The notes under the pieces were generated by a model. The model had not been told where the DNA came from. It made no database searches and worked only from the letters and a program-made list of their open reading frames with translations. From positions 1 through 64,000 of the forward strand of contig NZ_SAXY01000064.1 in NCBI RefSeq assembly GCF_008016535.1: a stretch of 64,000 bases of DNA, read 5' to 3'. Both the position numbers and the translations under genes were made by a program. Positions 61,108-64,000 of this stretch are shown in pieces. The stretch is from Brachyspira pilosicoli. GTDB lineage: Bacteria; Spirochaetota; Brachyspiria; Brachyspirales; Brachyspiraceae. Position 1 is the first letter of the stretch; every line of letters starts with the position of its first letter.

Positions 61108-62610
61108 TTATAAATATTTGGCAGATAATGCCATTATTTCTTCTTGATTAGTATTAGCCGTATCAACTATGCCCGCAACCCTTCCATTACTCATAACCAT
61201 TATCCTATCGGTTATACCAAGCAATTCAGGCATTTCAGAGCTAACCATAATAATAGTCTTACCTTCCGTAGCTAAATCTATTATAAGTTTATATATATCA
61301 TATTTCGCCCCTACATCAATACCCCTAGTAGGCTCATCAAGCATAAGAATATCGGGAGCACTCAAAAGCCATCTTCCCAATATTACCTTCTGCTGATTAC
61401 CTCCAGATAATGTTTGTATGGCTGTTTTCTCTGAAGGAGTCTTCACCTGCATACTGTCTATTACCCATATAGTATCATCTCTCATCTTTTTATTATTCAA
61501 AAATCCAAAATTACCTTTATAATTATCTATATTAGCTATTATAGAATTAAAATTAATAGAAAGCATGCCAAATATACCAGTCTGTCTTCTTTCTTCTGTT
61601 ACTAAAGCAAATCCATGTTTAATAGCTTTTCTTGTTGTGTTATTTTTAATGTCTTTATCATCTTTAATAATTCTACCGCTTGATAAAGTACGCATACCAA
61701 ATATACTTTCAAGCACTTCAGTTCTTTTTGCACCAACAAGACCTGCTATACCGAAAATTTCACCTTTTCTCACACTAAAATTAATATCAGTAAGAGAAGG
61801 CTGATAAAATGCTGTAAAATTTTGAATCTCTAAAATTCCTTCAGCAGGTTTATTAGTTTTAGGAGGGAATCTATTAGTTAAATCACGGCCTACCATCTGC
61901 TTAATAATAAGGTCAGTTGTTAATTCTTTTGAAGGAGTGTTAGAAACAAATTTACCATCACGCATTATAGTAACTTCATCAGATATCTGTAATATCTCTT
62001 CCATTTTATGAGAAATATATATCATACCCACACCGCGGCTTTGAAGTTTCCTTATTATCTTAAATAATTTAGCAACTTCTTTTTCTGTAAGCGAACTAGT
62101 AGGCTCATCTAAAACAAGTATTTTAGAGTTGTATGATACCGCCTTTGCTATTTCAACCATCTGCATTTCAGATACTGATAATGTAGATACCTTAGTTCTA
62201 GGGTCTAAAGGTATTTCTAAATCATCAAAAATAGCCTTAGTATCATCATACATTTTTTTCTCATCTACAAATCCAAATTTAGTAGGATATTTACCAAGCC
62301 AAATATTATCTTGTATATTTCTTTGCCTCACCTGATTAAGCTCTTGATGCACCATTGCTACACCATTATTTAAAGCCTGCTTTGGAGAAGTAAAATTAAC
62401 CTCATTGCCGTCCAATAATATTGTTCCTTCATCTTTATGGTAAATACCAAATAAACATTTCATAAGAGTGGATTTTCCCGCACCATTCTCTCCCATAAGG
62501 GCTACAACACTCCCCTCTCTTACAACAAGCTCAGCCTTATCTAGAGCCTGAACACCAGGGAAATATTTAGATATGCCCTTCATCTCAAGAATTACTTTTC
62601 TCTCTTCCAT
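61108..62610 (-). CDS. mglA: galactose/methyl galactoside ABC transporter ATPase
   Basis: 500 residues, two fused ABC domains as in sugar CUT2 systems. Domain 1: Walker [16 protein letters not shown], signature [14 protein letters not shown], Walker [14 protein letters not shown]. Domain 2: degenerate Walker [17 protein letters not shown], signature [15 protein letters not shown], Walker [15 protein letters not shown]. Second-site degeneration is usual for this family. Confidence 0.95.
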   Translation of the reverse strand: MEERKVILEMKGISKYFPGVQALDKAELVVREGSVVALMGENGAGKSTLMKCLFGIYHKDEGTILLDGNEVNFTSPKQALNNGVAMVHQELNQVRQRNIQDNIWLGKYPTKFGFVDEKKMYDDTKAIFDDLEIPLDPRTKVSTLSVSEMQMVEIAKAVSYNSKILVLDEPTSSLTEKEVAKLFKIIRKLQSRGVGMIYISHKMEEILQISDEVTIMRDGKFVSNTPSKELTTDLIIKQMVGRDLTNRFPPKTNKPAEGILEIQNFTAFYQPSLTDINFSVRKGEIFGIAGLVGAKRTEVLESIFGMRTLSSGRIIKDDKDIKNNTTRKAIKHGFALVTEERRQTGIFGMLSINFNSIIANIDNYKGNFGFLNNKKMRDDTIWVIDSMQVKTPSEKTAIQTLSGGNQQKVILGRWLLSAPDILMLDEPTRGIDVGAKYDIYKLIIDLATEGKTIIMVSSEMPELLGITDRIMVMSNGRVAGIVDTANTNQEEIMALSAKYL

Positions 62611-62668
62611 AAAAATAAAATCCTTAAAATTACACTTAAAAAAATACGATATACAAAATTAAAAAATA

Positions 62669-62698
62669 GGGGACATTATATACAATAATAATATCCCC
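62669..62698 (-). terminator. stem-loop between mglB and mglA
   Basis: On the minus strand GGGGA...TCCCC with inner ATTAT/ATAAT pairing and one mismatch, followed by TATTTTTTAATTTT. Probably a partial terminator that keeps MglB more abundant than the membrane parts, as commonly seen in binding-protein operons, and may also protect the mglB message. Confidence 0.72.
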
Positions 62699-62716
62699 AT
62701 TCATAAATAATGATTA

Positions 62717-63763
62717 TTACTTATAAGCTTCTTCAGCAATAGTAATATTATCTGCAGTTATAGGAACATAAGGAACGCGTACTGCTTTTACTTCATCTAA
62801 AGTCCAAGTAGTGCCGTCTAAAGGATCTTTACCAGCAGCAACATTCAAAGACAAATCTATAAGAGCTTGAGATTGTCCAACTGGGTCGTTAAGAACAGAA
62901 CCAAGTATTGTGCCTTTTTTGATTTCGTTTAACATATCAGGAATAGCATCTACACCTACTATAGGGATATATTTAGCTTTATCGCCTGTGTTGTAGCCTA
63001 AAGCCTGTATAGACTGTAAAGCACCTAAAGCCATAGAATCATTGTTAGAGAAAATAAACTCTATTTTATCGCCGTATTTTTGTATCCAAGCATCTACTAT
63101 ATCTTTAGCTCTAGCAGTGTCCCAGTTAGCATTTAATTCTTCTAATTTTTCTACTTTAATTCCATTATTAGTAATATACATAGTTACATGAGAAGTTCTT
63201 GCTTCAGCATCTGGGTGACCTGGTTCACCTTTAATTAATACATATTGTATAATACCATCGCCATTTTTATCTAAAGTAGGGTCTGCTTTCCAAGCATCTA
63301 CTACGATTTTTCCTTGCATATCGCCAGATTCTTCTGGTTTAGTACCTACATACCAAGTTTTGTCATAACTAGCCATAGCCTCTGCACTAGGCTGTTTATT
63401 AAAGAATACTACTGGTATGTTTTTAGCTTTAGCTTTATCTATAATAGTTTGAGCTGCTTGAGGGTCTACCAAGTTAATAGCCAAAGCATTTACATTTTTA
63501 TTAAGCATAACATCTACTTGGTCATTTTGCTGAGCTTGGTTATTTTGTGAATCGTTAATAAGAAGCTGAGCTTTACCAGATATTCTAGTTTCAATATTTC
63601 TTCTCAAAAATGACATAAAGTTATCATCATAACGATAAATTGTAACTCCAATTAGTGGACCTTCTGCAGCTGCTGCATTATCTGTAGTAGTTCCGCCGCC
63701 GCAGGATACTGTAAAAATTGTTGCTATTATAAACATAGAACTTATAATGAATATTTTTCTCAT
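62717..63763 (-). CDS. mglB: galactose/methyl galactoside-binding lipoprotein
   Basis: 348 residues. Lipobox TVSC, Cys21, Gly/Thr linker, Peripla_BP_4 fold: GVTIYRYDDNFMSFLRRNIE, LLINDSQNNQAQQNDQVDVMLNKNVNALAINLVDP, FFNKQPS, LIKGEPGHPDAEARTSHVT, NNDSMALGALQSIQALG, VGVDAIPDMLNEIKKGTILGSVLNDP. It matches galactose-type MglB, and is anchored by lipid. First gene of mglBAC; promoter at 63803-63830. Confidence 0.94.
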   Translation of the reverse strand: MRKIFIISSMFIIATIFTVSCGGGTTTDNAAAAEGPLIGVTIYRYDDNFMSFLRRNIETRISGKAQLLINDSQNNQAQQNDQVDVMLNKNVNALAINLVDPQAAQTIIDKAKAKNIPVVFFNKQPSAEAMASYDKTWYVGTKPEESGDMQGKIVVDAWKADPTLDKNGDGIIQYVLIKGEPGHPDAEARTSHVTMYITNNGIKVEKLEELNANWDTARAKDIVDAWIQKYGDKIEFIFSNNDSMALGALQSIQALGYNTGDKAKYIPIVGVDAIPDMLNEIKKGTILGSVLNDPVGQSQALIDLSLNVAAGKDPLDGTTWTLDEVKAVRVPYVPITADNITIAEEAYK

Positions 63764-63802
63764 AATAGAAAACTCCTTGATTTAATTAATATTCTAAATT
63801 TT

Positions 63803-63830
63803 AGTATATAAATTTTATTTGTTAAATCAA
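63803..63830 (-). promoter_or_regulatory. promoter of mglBAC, within a 10-bp inverted repeat
   Basis: TTGATT (63830-63825), 16-base spacer, TATACT (63808-63803). The -35 lies in the arm CTTGATTTAA (63831-63822 on the minus strand), whose exact inverse TTAAATCAAG (63785-63776) abuts the Shine-Dalgarno. The two arms may be half-sites or paired operators. Confidence 0.6.
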
Positions 63831-63993
63831 GTTTTTTATTTGATTATTAAAAGCTTAATTTAACAATAAAAAAAACTTTATAATGCAGTTTTTTAATATT
63901 TTTTATACAAAAAATAAAAAATATTATCTTTTCATATATACTATAATGAATAATAATCCGATAATATACATATAAAACATTTGGAGGTTAAAA

Positions 63994-64000
63994 ATGAATG
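63994..64000 (+). CDS. start of a following plus-strand gene (partial)
   Basis: TTGGAGGTTAAAA then ATGAATG at the window edge: a strong Shine-Dalgarno 7 bases before an ATG. The rest lies outside. Confidence 0.5.

Overview
The window is very AT-rich and gene-dense. It carries no rRNA, tRNA or CRISPR array that I can see. The gene content points to a host-associated anaerobic spirochaete, most probably a Brachyspira species: a FlbB-like periplasmic-flagellum protein, a galactose (mgl) ABC operon with a lipoprotein binding protein, a class I hybrid cluster protein, many small lipoproteins, and IS elements. The genus call is inference from gene content and composition; no rRNA is present to confirm it.

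Layout. (1) 1-8104: a seven-gene minus-strand operon for salvage of 5-methylthioribose or 5-deoxyribose (NhaC-type transporter, mtnK, mtnA, 2-hydroxyacid dehydrogenase, FGGY kinase, class II aldolase, iron alcohol dehydrogenase). It is bracketed by two inverted IS1595-type elements. The left one has cut off the alcohol dehydrogenase C-terminus, the right one sits directly on the upstream edge of the first Shine-Dalgarno, and mtnA carries a poly-A frameshift. (2) 8121-22274: IS1595 and IS481 elements, prmC, a chemotaxis receptor, a TPR gene with an Mrr-like C-terminus and its decayed tandem copy, adenine deaminase, an Mrr endonuclease, gatB and a second IS481 copy. (3) 22600-32200: Rrf2-hcp nitrosative-stress unit, YugP peptidase, mnmG, small TPR/YkvA genes, a DUF438-hemerythrin protein under a palindromic operator, and a rubrerythrin-VIT1 transporter. 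(4) 32381-34920: M20 amidohydrolase with two membrane proteins (DUF5058 and partner). (5) 34994-47106: flagellar FlbB, a PP2C response regulator, rodA-mrdA cell elongation genes, ctpA, amidase, ROK kinase, double GT2 glycosyltransferase, paired short chromate transporters. (6) 47298-59563: lipoproteins, OppA, a 2-hydroxycarboxylate transporter with a frameshifted malic enzyme, a Spy-like protein, metY-metX behind a leader-peptide attenuator, a CsgG/FlgT-like exported protein with a beta-propeller partner, and lipoprotein msrB-msrA. (7) 59916-63763: mglBAC plus a small membrane protein.

The most notable finding is the metY leader (about 55754-55946). A good promoter is followed by a 23-codon leader ORF with clustered Cys and Met codons, a 1:2 hairpin, a competing 2:3 antiterminator and a 3:4 rho-independent terminator. 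This is a textbook translation-coupled attenuator in front of methionine genes, where a SAM riboswitch or T-box might have been expected.

Other points of interest are the IS-bracketed salvage operon, a short GC-rich insertion inside the IS1595 transposase that resembles a GC-rich island near 59750, a duplicated intergenic hairpin element (27871 and 59622), a probable dual-start msrA, and several frameshifts mostly at poly-A tracts (mtnA, malic enzyme, the TPR paralogue). These frameshifts are either real decay or slippage, or read errors.
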